Virus record (IMG/VR): IMGVR_UViG_3300037493_002718
Coordinates: 1 to 22,257 of that record
Source: a virus
Direction: 5' to 3' (one strand)
Length of the DNA: 22,257 nucleotides
Position numbers and translations under genes: made by a program. The number at the start of each line of letters is the position of its first letter. Positions within the stretch are counted from its first letter, which is position 1. Below the pieces are notes generated by a model. It did no database searches and was not told the origin of the DNA. It was given only the letters and a program-made list of their open reading frames with translations. Shown one piece after another: positions 6,788 through 12,664 of this stretch.

Positions 6788-7024
6788 CTACTTGACTCTG
6801 ATAGGATCAGAAGGTTTCGGTGGCATCAGGTCATTGACGCCCACCGCTGACGGCTTGCCGACCTCGCGGCCATACCACTTCTCGCGCTTGGCGATGATGA
6901 CCTCGTAGGTCGCCAGACAGTCGCAGAGATATTCTGCCAGCATGAAGTCGGGTGTGTTGCTGCCGTTCTCCATGCTGTGCCGGTTGATGAGTTCTTCCAG
7001 TGCGGATTGAAATGATACGGCCAT
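6788..7024 (-). CDS. Conserved small phage protein (SNTPDFMLAEYL motif)
   Basis: This 78-residue protein carries ALEELINRHSMENGSNTPDF and LAEYLCDCLATYE, a pattern I recognise from small proteins common in many tailed phages (EExINxxSxExxSNTPDFILAxYL), followed by REKWYG. No activity is known. ACGGAGCATCGAC precedes the ATG. It sits among early-region small genes, and its end is ten bases before the next start. Confidence 0.78.
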   Translation of the reverse strand: MAVSFQSALEELINRHSMENGSNTPDFMLAEYLCDCLATYEVIIAKREKWYGREVGKPSAVGVNDLMPPKPSDPIRVK

Positions 7025-7036
7025 GTCGATGCTCCG

Positions 7037-7303
7037 TTATTGTCCGTCAGGTTTCGCAGAACATTCCAGCGCGGCGTCGATCATCAACTGCCAAATCTTG
7101 GTCGGCACATCATTGCTCCATTCCCACGGAAAGCCGTGGTTATGTGAGTGCGCCATCTCGATGTTGTAGTCGCTTTTGTACATAGCCTCCGTAGGCTCCC
7201 GCATGGCGGCAATGGCGGCGCGGGCTAGTTCGTCGGGTTTGTAATCGCCGTGCTGTAGCATTGTGTCATTGATGGCCTTCGCCACACGTTCAACCATGTC
7301 CAC
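7037..7303 (-). CDS. Small conserved phage protein, paralogue of 1964-2245
   Basis: An 88-residue protein sharing with the 1964-2245 product the N-terminal (M/I)VERVAKAI block, the ARAAIAAMREPTEAM block and the W(Q/R)xxIDAALE ending. The middle sections differ (here YNIEMAHSHNHGFPWEW). The GTG at 7303 has AAGGGG seven bases upstream; an ATG two codons later (7297) is the alternative. It overlaps the end of the LexA-like gene. Function unknown. Confidence 0.72.
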   Translation of the reverse strand: MDMVERVAKAINDTMLQHGDYKPDELARAAIAAMREPTEAMYKSDYNIEMAHSHNHGFPWEWSNDVPTKIWQLMIDAALECSAKPDGQ

Positions 7304-7667
7304 GGCGTTTCCCCTTCTTGATGTCTGGCAGGGTCATGGCCTTCACGTCCACGTCCCAGCCCAGTTTCTTGAGATGCCCGCGCAGGTCTAAGTTCTGCAG
7401 GTAGAGCGCGCGGGCGATGCTCTCCCAATTCGGCGTGCTCTCCAGCGGAAACAGCACGGCGATCGTGCGCGCCTTGCCGGGCGCGAAGTCGATGTAGCCG
7501 CGCTCGCGCAGGGCGTAGAGGTAGCGCGACACGGACGCCTTGGACTTGTAGCCCAGCGCCTCCTGCATCTCGGCGTAGGATGGCGAGATGCCCTTGCGCG
7601 TGATGAACGTGTTCAGAAAGTCCAGCATGCGCTTCTGTGAGGCCGTCAGGCCGCCCGCGTTAGACAT
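7290..7667 (-). CDS. LexA-type winged-helix DNA-binding protein lacking the S24 protease domain
   Basis: Residues about 8-65 match the LexA N-terminal DNA-binding domain: SQKRMLDFLNTFITRKGISP, SYAEMQEALGYKSKASVSRY and LRERGYIDFAPGKARTIAV. After this there is only a ~50-residue tail with a helix and a basic end (KKGKRRGHG). LexA repressors are about 200 residues with a self-cleaving Ser/Lys domain; that domain is absent, so this protein should not respond to RecA by cleavage. It could regulate phage promoters or compete at host SOS boxes, by inference. Its start overlaps the DUF6378 gene by eight bases. Confidence 0.85.
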   Translation of the reverse strand: MSNAGGLTASQKRMLDFLNTFITRKGISPSYAEMQEALGYKSKASVSRYLYALRERGYIDFAPGKARTIAVLFPLESTPNWESIARALYLQNLDLRGHLKKLGWDVDVKAMTLPDIKKGKRRGHG

Positions 7668-7926
7668 CGGCCTGCGCCTCGCACAGGACGGCGGCGTAGC
7701 CGGCGATGTCGACGGCCGAGTCGTCGTGATCGGGCGTCACCAGAAGCCGCGCAACCTTGAGCTGGATCAGGCAGAGGGCAACCTGCACGGGCGTGACGGG
7801 TACGCCCAGCACGACCGACCAGAGCTGCGCCGTGCGCTCCATGTTGGCGCGCGCCTCGCCGTAGACCCGGCCGCGCTCGGCGAGCGTGCGAGCGGCATCC
7901 AGCAGCATGTCGGATCCCTTGCTCAT
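7660..7926 (-). CDS. DUF6378 family phage protein
   Basis: An 88-residue protein with RGRVYGEARANMERTAQLW, the central LGVPVTPVQVALCLIQLK, and ARLLVTPDHDDSAVDIAGYA, the full pattern of DUF6378 phage proteins. The conserved acidic/histidine residues (DHDDSAVD) and all-helical look resemble MazG-like pyrophosphohydrolases, but that link is my inference. The ATG at 7926 overlaps the preceding stop (ATGA); longer readings would run into the upstream gene. Confidence 0.8.
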   Translation of the reverse strand: MSKGSDMLLDAARTLAERGRVYGEARANMERTAQLWSVVLGVPVTPVQVALCLIQLKVARLLVTPDHDDSAVDIAGYAAVLCEAQADV

Positions 7927-8108
7927 TTCACTATCCTGATGTGCTTGGTGCATGCCTCGCCGGCGCCGCGGAAGGGCCAGCCGGGGCTGCTCTTGGGGAA
8001 AGGTTTGGGGTAGCGCTGCGACCACATCACCTCGACGTACTCGGCCTCGCTGTGGTCGGCGCGCAGCTCTCGCAGCACCTGCACGGCGTCTCTCTCACTG
8101 TGTCTCAT
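7923..8108 (-). CDS. Hypothetical small protein
   Basis: A 61-residue protein beginning MRHSERDAVQVLRELRADHS. The first half is a charged helix and the second is rich in aromatic, proline and lysine residues (YPKPFPKSSPGWPFRG). ATGA overlaps at both ends make it part of a coupled chain with the DUF6378 gene and the 8105-8398 gene. No family recognised. Confidence 0.62.
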   Translation of the reverse strand: MRHSERDAVQVLRELRADHSEAEYVEVMWSQRYPKPFPKSSPGWPFRGAGEACTKHIRIVK

Positions 8109-8398
8109 GGTTTTAGCTCCACGCTGCCCAATACCGCCGTGACGAGGCGCTGACCCCAGATCCGGTTCATGCTGGCGCGGCTCATGCCGCAACTGGCGTT
8201 GTGCCGGATCAGCTCGACGGAGCGCGGATGCGCGCGCAGGTAGACGCCGGCCATCATCGTGTCGTGATCGGGGGTCGCTTCGGCCTCCTCCCTGCCGCGT
8301 TTAGGCGGGTTCTGCGGGCGCATTGCGCGCCTGATGCCCTCCTCGAGATCGCGCAGCAGGCGGGCGCGCTCGAGGTCGTTGTTATCGGGTATTTGCAT
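8105..8398 (-). CDS. Hypothetical protein downstream of GcrA-like gene
   Basis: A 97-residue protein. Residues 7-30 form a charged helix (DLERARLLRDLEEGIRRAM), and the C-terminal half has HNASCGMSRASMNRIWGQRL, which could be a small helix-turn-helix. It overlaps the end of the GcrA-like gene by 17 bases and the next gene by four. Not recognised. Confidence 0.62.
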   Translation of the reverse strand: MQIPDNNDLERARLLRDLEEGIRRAMRPQNPPKRGREEAEATPDHDTMMAGVYLRAHPRSVELIRHNASCGMSRASMNRIWGQRLVTAVLGSVELKP

Positions 8399-8918
8399 TG
8401 TTACGGCCTCTCATCGGGGGGTGGTATGCGATCGCGACGTGCTTCTCGCAGTAGGGGCGGCCAGTTACCTTCTGGTCGCCGCAGAAGTAGTACTCGCCGC
8501 CCAGTGCGTTGTTCAGCGGCCAGCGGCAGTGGTGGCGCCGCAGCTCCATCATGCGCAGCAGGCCGGGCGTCTTGGGGTCGATCGCGTCGTACTCCGTCGC
8601 CTTGATCTCGCGCGGCGGCACCGGGACCGTCGGCAGGGCGGCGGCGCCAAAGCCGTAGCTGGCGCGGTGCTGGCGCGCCAGCACGCGCTTGACCTTGGCG
8701 ACGGCGGGGTCGTCCTTGGGCGTCTCGGGCTTCAAGGGCTTGTATGGTGCGTCCAGCTTGTCGGCGAGCTTGAGGCGGTGGATCTTGCCCAGCACGGCAT
8801 TGCGCGTGACGTTCTTGCCGAGAGCCTTGGCGATCTGCGCGGAGCTCTTGCCCTGCGCCAGCAGCGCCAGCAACGCCTTGACGCGCGCGGGTGGCCAGAT
8901 GTCGGTGCGCGGCTTCAT
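8382..8918 (-). CDS. gcrA: GcrA-like cell-cycle regulator
   Basis: This 178-residue protein has the two ends of GcrA. The N-terminal helix-turn-helix reads WPPARVKALLALLAQGKSSA then KALGKNVTRNAVLGKIHRL (about residues 8-50). The C-terminal sigma-interacting part has HHCRWPL, YYFCGDQKVTGRPYCEKH and AIAY, with C131, C146, C157 and H160 placed for a zinc site. In alphaproteobacteria GcrA binds sigma70 and GANTC sites methylated by CcrM to activate cell-cycle promoters; some phages of this group carry copies. The ATG at 8918 overlaps the previous stop (ATGA). Redirecting host RNA polymerase to phage or host promoters is the likely role, by inference. Confidence 0.9.
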   Translation of the reverse strand: MKPRTDIWPPARVKALLALLAQGKSSAQIAKALGKNVTRNAVLGKIHRLKLADKLDAPYKPLKPETPKDDPAVAKVKRVLARQHRASYGFGAAALPTVPVPPREIKATEYDAIDPKTPGLLRMMELRRHHCRWPLNNALGGEYYFCGDQKVTGRPYCEKHVAIAYHPPMRGRNNANTR

Positions 8919-9091
8919 AGCACCGGCCCCAGCCACGCGGCGGCGACCAGTGCGGCGAAGCCCAGCACCCCAAACAGCAGGGCCAGCAGGGCCGTGCCGG
9001 CCACGGCGGCGACGGCCATCCCGAGGCGCGGGGGGCGCTTGGCTGGCGGGACGTAGGCGGTGTTTGGCAGTCCGTAATTGCGCGGGCTCAT
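8915..9091 (-). CDS. Small membrane protein
   Basis: A 58-residue protein with a basic, proline-rich N-terminus (VPPAKRPPRLG) and a long hydrophobic segment of about 30 residues, enough for one long or two short membrane passes (AVAAVAGTALLALLFG, then FAALVAAAWLG). The ATG at 9091 overlaps the stop of the 26-residue gene before it and its stop overlaps the GcrA-like start, so it is coupled on both sides. No function recognised. Confidence 0.65.
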   Translation of the reverse strand: MSPRNYGLPNTAYVPPAKRPPRLGMAVAAVAGTALLALLFGVLGFAALVAAAWLGPVL

Positions 9092-9168
9092 CGTGCGGCC
9101 ACCAGCCAGAATATGATGGCGACGGACAGGATGACGATAACCGCGCGGGCGAGCATCTCGTATCTCAC
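9088..9168 (-). CDS. 26-residue transmembrane micropeptide
   Basis: A GTG at 9168 overlaps the stop of the upstream gene (GTGA), has CAGGAG ten bases upstream, and opens a frame of 26 residues ending in an ATGA overlap with the next start. Residues 9-25 (AVIVILSVAIIFWLVAA) are a complete membrane helix. Perfect fit into the coupled gene chain argues it is real, although so short a frame could be chance; an internal ATG at 9156 is an alternative start. Confidence 0.5.
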   Translation of the reverse strand: MRYEMLARAVIVILSVAIIFWLVAAR

Positions 9169-9431
9169 AGGTTGAACTCCTGATTGTTGGCGACGACGTG
9201 GTCGCGGTGGCGCTCAAGGCGGTCCATGGTGTCCGGGTCGTATGCCGCGATCTCGGCCAGCAGGCCCTTGAGGTAGCCGAGCTGGTAGGCCATGGCGCCG
9301 GGCTCAGTGCTGGGCCACGCTTGCGTCAGGATTTCGCTGATCAGGCCGGCGGCGCGATCGTATGGGCGCAGGCTGGCGTTGTCGTTGCTTACGGCGGCCT
9401 CGCTCATGATGCGGTAGATGTCTAGGCTCAT
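9165..9431 (-). CDS. Hypothetical protein, helical
   Basis: An 88-residue protein with no recognised domain. The sequence looks mostly helical (RAAGLISEILTQAW, AYQLGYLKGLLAEIAA, DTMDRLERHRDHVVAN). GGGACAACC lies just before the ATG at 9431, marking it as one of the eight genes with the shared leader motif. Its stop overlaps the micropeptide's GTG start. Confidence 0.65.
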   Translation of the reverse strand: MSLDIYRIMSEAAVSNDNASLRPYDRAAGLISEILTQAWPSTEPGAMAYQLGYLKGLLAEIAAYDPDTMDRLERHRDHVVANNQEFNL

Positions 9432-9456
9432 TGTCGGTTGTCCCTTCGTGCGTTGG

Positions 9457-9852
9457 TCAGTTGCGCGTAGTGTTGGGCGAAAACATGATTTCCGCGTCGC
9501 CCTTAAAGACCCGCTCCTTGATCAAATAAATAAAACGCGTTTCCAGAATGTCGCGCCCGATCGCGTAACACTTCGCGCAAATGGGCGAGAGAATGTTCAG
9601 CTCCGTTTTGGTGCGATCATCGCTTCCGTGAAATAAAGCCACACCCACCAAGGCAGCGTCAGACTTAATGCTGCCGCCGCAAGGGCCGCAGTCCTTCACG
9701 CAATTACCTTGCGCGGCGCTGCGCATGATTTCGAGCATGGCGTCCTGCGTTTCTGGGCGATCCTCAAGAAACGAGATTAACGGCATGCCGTCTTCCGTGC
9801 GGTAATGGAACTCGACGGCGTAGGCGCCGTGGTACTTTTCGTTGTCAGTCAT
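9457..9852 (-). CDS. Hypothetical protein with paired cysteine motifs
   Basis: A 131-residue protein with CVKDCGPCGG (about residues 51-60) and ICAKC (about 91-95), which together could bind zinc. The flanks show beta strands (GAYAVEFHYRTEDG) and a C-terminal ETRFIYLIKERVF segment. It begins with the shared GGGACAACC leader element. Codon use is visibly less GC-rich in its middle than in the neighbours, which could mean a later acquisition. Not recognised. Confidence 0.68.
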   Translation of the reverse strand: MTDNEKYHGAYAVEFHYRTEDGMPLISFLEDRPETQDAMLEIMRSAAQGNCVKDCGPCGGSIKSDAALVGVALFHGSDDRTKTELNILSPICAKCYAIGRDILETRFIYLIKERVFKGDAEIMFSPNTTRN

Positions 9853-9925
9853 CGTTGGTTGTCCCTTTTAGCGTGTCGCTGATTTGTTTCTTACGCTCGC
9901 AGCTCACTGGCTGCAAGCCCCCTGT

Positions 9926-10084
9926 TCAGGCCTCCGCCTCGTTGAGCAAGTCCTGCGCCTCGTGCGGGTCGAAGCCCATGCGGACAAGCATCCGTAAGGC
10001 ATCCTGCCAATCGAGGTTGCCGTTGGCGTAGCGGTCGCAAATGTCTTGCTGGTGCTGGATGAAGTAGTCGGATGATGCGCTCAT
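9926..10084 (-). CDS. Small helical protein, UBA-like C-terminus
   Basis: A 52-residue frame with ACGGAG nine bases before the ATG. The C-terminal part, LRMLVRMGFDPHEAQDLLNE, has the MGF-x-x-xEA-x-x-L pattern of three-helix UBA-like domains, though this may be convergence. A hairpin with a 9-bp stem (GCTTGCAGC/GCTGCGAGC) lies just past its stop at about 9900-9925. Similar small proteins with DxxDALRxLxxxG are common in phages, with unknown function. Confidence 0.65.
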   Translation of the reverse strand: MSASSDYFIQHQQDICDRYANGNLDWQDALRMLVRMGFDPHEAQDLLNEAEA

Positions 10085-10100
10085 ATCAAAACTCCGTTTG

Positions 10101-10156
10101 CTTTGGTTTGATCGCCCCCGGCCCGATGCCGGGGGCTGCTGCTGAGATTAGGCGGA
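10101..10156. repeat. 56-bp direct repeat, copy A, with 9-bp-stem hairpin
   Basis: This 56-bp segment is repeated at 10333-10388 with a single difference, in the hairpin loop. It carries the last codons and stop of the 10148-10321 gene and a hairpin with arms 10114-10122 and 10128-10136 (GCCCCCGGC/GCCGGGGGC, 5-nt loop). On the transcript the hairpin follows the stop codon without a U run, so it may stabilise or process mRNA rather than terminate. Confidence 0.9.
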
Positions 10157-10321
10157 GATGAGGCCCTGATCGATGAGGTGCTGGGCGGTGCGGCCGAAGA
10201 AGCCCTGAAGCTGGTAGGCCAGCCCGGTGTCGTGCAGGTGCTGCCACGCCTCGAGGATCTGCTCCTCGCTGCCGGCCTCGATGAAGCCCTCGGCCAGTCC
10301 TACTGCGGTGTAATTGTCCAT
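10148..10321 (-). CDS. Small conserved phage protein (LQGFFGRTAQHLIDQGL)
   Basis: A 57-residue frame. The ending YQLQGFFGRTAQHLIDQGLI matches the WxLQGxYGRTAxxLIxxG pattern of a small phage protein family (DUF7417-like) found in many tailed phages, whose role is unknown. The start carries the shared leader element with one change (GGGACAGCC). The gene lies between two 56-bp direct repeats and ends inside copy A, so it could have been gained or lost by recombination between them. Confidence 0.75.
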   Translation of the reverse strand: MDNYTAVGLAEGFIEAGSEEQILEAWQHLHDTGLAYQLQGFFGRTAQHLIDQGLISA

Positions 10322-10332
10322 GGTGGCTGTCC

Positions 10333-10388
10333 CTTTGGTTTGATCGCCCCCGGCCCGTTGCCGGGGGCTGCTGCTGAGATTAGGCGGA
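10333..10388. repeat. 56-bp direct repeat, copy B, with 9-bp-stem hairpin
   Basis: Matches 10101-10156 at 55 of 56 positions. It contains the last codons and stop of the beta-clamp-like gene and a hairpin with arms 10346-10354 and 10360-10368. Both copies begin in the leader of the next gene downstream and end at the TCC-GCC-TAA terminus of the gene upstream. Confidence 0.9.
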
Positions 10389-11045
10389 CTTGGGGGCGGA
10401 GGTGGACGTCACCCACTGCGGAGCGGCCCATGGCTCGTCCGTGCCACGGATCGGCATGATCACGCCGAGGGCGTCGCGGTGGCCGGTCCACGTCACGACG
10501 GATGGGTTGCCGGGCACCGGGTGGTGGACGTAGGGCGTCTTGCCCAGCTCCAGATCCTGCCCAGCGCGCTGCAGGCGGGCCAGCAGGGCGGGGTCAAACT
10601 GATTGACCTCGTTGCCGCTCTTGATCAGGCGGTCGGGCGTGAGGGGCTCCCACTGCGCGCTCGGCACGACGCGGCGCCAGTCGGGAAAGGTGCCGTCGAC
10701 CGGCGCGAACGACACGGCGCTGGCGCCGGCCTGCCGCAGGAGCAGCTCGCCGCCGATCGGCGAGAGCTCGAGCGTGGCGATCTCGCCCAGCTTGCGGCCG
10801 AGCTTGATCGCCTTGATCACGCCGTGCGGGATGATCCACGTCCCGGTCAGGGTGTTGTCCTCACCCTTGGGCGCCTCGCGGTGGGCGGCGAAGAGGATGT
10901 GCCCGTCGGTGGCGACGTAGGTGGCGCTGGAGGGGCTGATCTCGACGCAGACGCCGGCGAGGTAGTAGCGGGTCTCGGTGGGCGTGACGGCGTGCAGGGT
11001 GGCCTTGAGGGCCTTCAGGTCGATGGTGGCGGTGGTAACGGTCAT
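10380..11045 (-). CDS. DNA polymerase III beta-clamp-like protein, shortened
   Basis: This 221-residue protein resembles the beta sliding clamp. ATDGHILFAA (45-54) matches the ATDGHRLA motif, GTFPDWRRVVP (118-128) matches the GxFPDYxRVIP linker, and GVIMPIR (194-200) matches the C-terminal VMPMR end. Bacterial clamps are about 370 residues with three domains; this has room for two, so ring formation would need a trimer or another arrangement. The ATG at 11045 follows the shared GGGACAACC leader element; a longer upstream reading overlaps the neighbouring gene. A role as processivity factor for a phage polymerase, or as a decoy for host clamp partners, is inference. Confidence 0.82.
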   Translation of the reverse strand: MTVTTATIDLKALKATLHAVTPTETRYYLAGVCVEISPSSATYVATDGHILFAAHREAPKGEDNTLTGTWIIPHGVIKAIKLGRKLGEIATLELSPIGGELLLRQAGASAVSFAPVDGTFPDWRRVVPSAQWEPLTPDRLIKSGNEVNQFDPALLARLQRAGQDLELGKTPYVHHPVPGNPSVVTWTGHRDALGVIMPIRGTDEPWAAPQWVTSTSAPKSA

Positions 11046-11082
11046 GGTGGTTGTCCCTTTGCTGTTGGTGGTTGTTGCGGTG

Positions 11083-11568
11083 TTAATTGAACCAGCGCGC
11101 GACGAGGGTGCGCGGCAGGTTACGGCGTGCGGCGGCGCGGATCTTGTCGCTGGTCTCACAGCAGCAATCTTCGCGATAGAACGCCCAGAGAGCGCTTGAA
11201 AGTACGGCGCACACGGCGTGGCGATATTCCATGGGCCAGTATGACCCCACGCAGTAATCCAAGCGCTGGCCGTCCCACGACAGGCGCCCGGAGAACGCCC
11301 GAAACGCCTCGATCAGTTGCGCCTCGCTGACGCTCGAGCGGCGCACTGCGGCAAGCAGGGCGCGCGCGTCTTCGCGGGCCCGGCTGGTCGCGTTTCTGTC
11401 GTTGGCGTAAGCCTTTCGGCCGTCTTTGTCGTCCCACGAGCGAATGTAGTCGCGCGGGTCCATGCGAGGGCGCTGGTTCACAAAGTCCTCGAGCGCGTCG
11501 AGAATAACGTCTCGGGCGGCTCGAGGGGTTTGCGCGGTCTGGTTTGTGACGTTTGTGGCGGTGGTCAT
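11083..11568 (-). CDS. Hypothetical phage protein
   Basis: A 161-residue protein starting at the ATG after a copy of the shared leader element. Visible features are a threonine/asparagine-rich N-terminus, a charged middle (YIRSWDDKDGRKAYANDR) and a cysteine cluster near the end (EDCCCETSD). Helical predictions dominate (VILDALEDFV, AREDARALLAAVRR, AQLIEAFRAFSGRL). The segment just before the beta-clamp-like gene suggests a shared early operon. Not recognised. Confidence 0.65.
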   Translation of the reverse strand: MTTATNVTNQTAQTPRAARDVILDALEDFVNQRPRMDPRDYIRSWDDKDGRKAYANDRNATSRAREDARALLAAVRRSSVSEAQLIEAFRAFSGRLSWDGQRLDYCVGSYWPMEYRHAVCAVLSSALWAFYREDCCCETSDKIRAAARRNLPRTLVARWFN

Positions 11569-11597
11569 GTCGGTTGTCCCTTTGCTGGTGGTGGTAA

Positions 11598-11762
11598 TTA
11601 GCTGTTGAGCCATTCTTCGTAAGTCTTCACGGCCCAGCCGAGGCTTTTGGCGGCTGCGACGTAGATCTGATACTCGCTGTCGTTGTCCCCGCGCAGCTTG
11701 GTCTGGGTGTTGTAGAGCTGGCGCTGGAGGGCGTTCAGGCCCGAGGTTTCGCTGGTGATCAT
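11598..11762 (-). CDS. Small hypothetical protein
   Basis: A 54-residue frame with the shared leader element before its ATG. It begins MITSETSGLNALQRQLYN and ends with AAAKSLGWAVKTYEEWLNS, probably two helices with a short turn. Its first codons resemble those of the next gene upstream (MITNS). No family recognised. Confidence 0.62.
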   Translation of the reverse strand: MITSETSGLNALQRQLYNTQTKLRGDNDSEYQIYVAAAKSLGWAVKTYEEWLNS

Positions 11763-11765
11763 GGT

Positions 11766-11775
11766 GGTTGTCCCT
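11766..11775 (-). promoter_or_regulatory. Shared translation-leader element AGGGACAACC (one of eight)
   Basis: Just upstream of the start codon of the 11598-11762 gene the minus strand reads AGGGACAACC. The same ten bases occur before starts at 2663 (2667-2676), 3071 (3073-3082), 9431 (9436-9445), 9852 (9857-9866), 11045 (11049-11058) and 11568 (11572-11581), and with one change before 10321 (10325-10334). It extends beyond a normal ribosome binding site, so it may also bind a regulator or mark recombination seams. Confidence 0.75.
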
Positions 11776-11795
11776 TTGTTGCGGTTGAGGTGGGG

Positions 11796-11987
11796 TTAGG
11801 CGTCGAGGCGGGCGATGCCGCGATGGGGCACGAAGGAGTAGTCGACGCCCTTGGCGCTGCGCAGGGTGTAGGCGTCGGGGGCGTAGTCGCCGGGCGTCGG
11901 CACCTTTGCGATGACGGTCAGGTTGGACATGAAGCCGACCTTGACGATCTGGCCGACTTCCCAGTTCTGGCTGCTGTTGGTGATCAT
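11796..11987 (-). CDS. Small hypothetical beta-rich protein
   Basis: A 63-residue protein with alternating hydrophobic strands (WEVGQIVKVGF, LTVIAKVPT, YTLRSAKGVDYSFVPHRGIARL), suggesting a small SH3- or OB-like barrel. ACGGAG lies seven bases before the ATG. It would be the first gene after the promoter candidate at 12043-12095. Not recognised. Confidence 0.65.
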   Translation of the reverse strand: MITNSSQNWEVGQIVKVGFMSNLTVIAKVPTPGDYAPDAYTLRSAKGVDYSFVPHRGIARLDA

Positions 11988-12042
11988 GTCGTGTCTCCGT
12001 TTGGGTTCAAATCAGTGAACTCAAGGTATTCCTGCAAGCGGA

Positions 12043-12095
12043 CGGTTGCAATAGCCTTTATGCAAAAAACTGCATATTGGCCAAATTATTTTACA
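12043..12095 (-). promoter_or_regulatory. Leftward promoter/operator, copy 1
   Basis: This 98-bp gap before the 11796-11987 gene shares three blocks with the region before the first leftward gene (13208-13249): CGGTTGCAATAGC (12043-12055, identical 13 bp), an ATGCA-N6-TGCAT palindrome (12060-12075) and TATTTTACA (12087-12095, overlapping the end of the gene upstream). Read on the minus strand the shared block gives GCTATTGC, resembling the GCTA-type -10 of alphaproteobacterial housekeeping promoters. One regulator probably controls both. Confidence 0.6.
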
Positions 12096-12280
12096 GCCCC
12101 CTGATCCTGCTGCTCTTCCGTCCAGCGCCGGGCGAGATCCTTGGCGTTCTCGACCTTGGCCGCCTCGCCGATATAGGAGCCGTCAGGGGCCCGGACGACC
12201 CAGCGGGGTGTATCCTCGCCGGCGTGCTCGCGGTTGACGCTGGCGGCCCGCGCTGGGGCTGTGGCGGGCGATCTAGTCAT
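12086..12280 (-). CDS. Small hypothetical protein
   Basis: A 64-residue protein whose centre (RWVVRAPDGSYIGEAAKVEN) resembles short beta-hairpin domains in phage proteins; the end is acidic and polar (EEQQDQGAVK). It overlaps the cysteine-rich gene before it by eight bases. Its last codons form part of the promoter region downstream. Not recognised. Confidence 0.6.
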   Translation of the reverse strand: MTRSPATAPARAASVNREHAGEDTPRWVVRAPDGSYIGEAAKVENAKDLARRWTEEQQDQGAVK

Positions 12281-12449
12281 TGCGGGCCACCGGGTTGCCG
12301 CAGGTGTTGTGCTGGCCCTGACGGCAGGGCAGGCGGCCGTGATCGCAGCGGCTGCAGTTGTGGTAGGCGAACATGCCCCTGCGGCTGTAGTCGGCCTCCC
12401 GCGGGTCGAGGGGCTGGGCGGCCGGCTGGGGGGCTGGCGTGGTGGTCAT
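12273..12449 (-). CDS. Small putative zinc-binding protein
   Basis: A 58-residue protein with NCSRCDHGRLPCRQGQHNTC (residues 31-50), four cysteines spaced CxxC-x7-C-x7-C and suited to a zinc site. The ATG at 12449 is preferred because AAGGAG sits just upstream, inside the final codons of the previous gene; a longer reading would run through that gene. Similar small cysteine proteins are frequent in phages but have no known role. Confidence 0.65.
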   Translation of the reverse strand: MTTTPAPQPAAQPLDPREADYSRRGMFAYHNCSRCDHGRLPCRQGQHNTCGNPVARND

Positions 12450-12451
12450 GG

Positions 12452-12661
12452 TCAGATCTCCTTGGCGGCGCGAAGAACGCGGCTGAACTCTTTCACGTCC
12501 AGCTTGTCGATGTTGCACCGATTGTTGGGCAGGCGGTGGCCGTTGGACACAGCCCACAGACTTGAGAGGGCTACGCGCACGGCTCTGGCGGCGCGGTTCT
12601 CTGTCAACGGCTCACTAAAGGTGACATCTATTACGAGGCGATGCTTGCGTTTTTTTGCCAT
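12452..12661 (-). CDS. Small basic hypothetical protein
   Basis: A 69-residue protein opening with a run of lysine and arginine (MAKKRKHRLVIDVTF), followed by a beta strand and helices. The ribosome binding site AAGGAG is formed by the last codons of the gene before it, and its own end (KEI-stop) supplies the same element for the next gene. Not recognised. Confidence 0.65.
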   Translation of the reverse strand: MAKKRKHRLVIDVTFSEPLTENRAARAVRVALSSLWAVSNGHRLPNNRCNIDKLDVKEFSRVLRAAKEI

Positions 12662-12664
12662 GGC

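Noticed and set aside
10101-10388. Insertion sequence ends or attachment sites
   Set aside because: The 56-bp repeats are direct, enclose no transposase or recombinase gene, and include the ends of coding regions, so gene-junction duplication explains them better.
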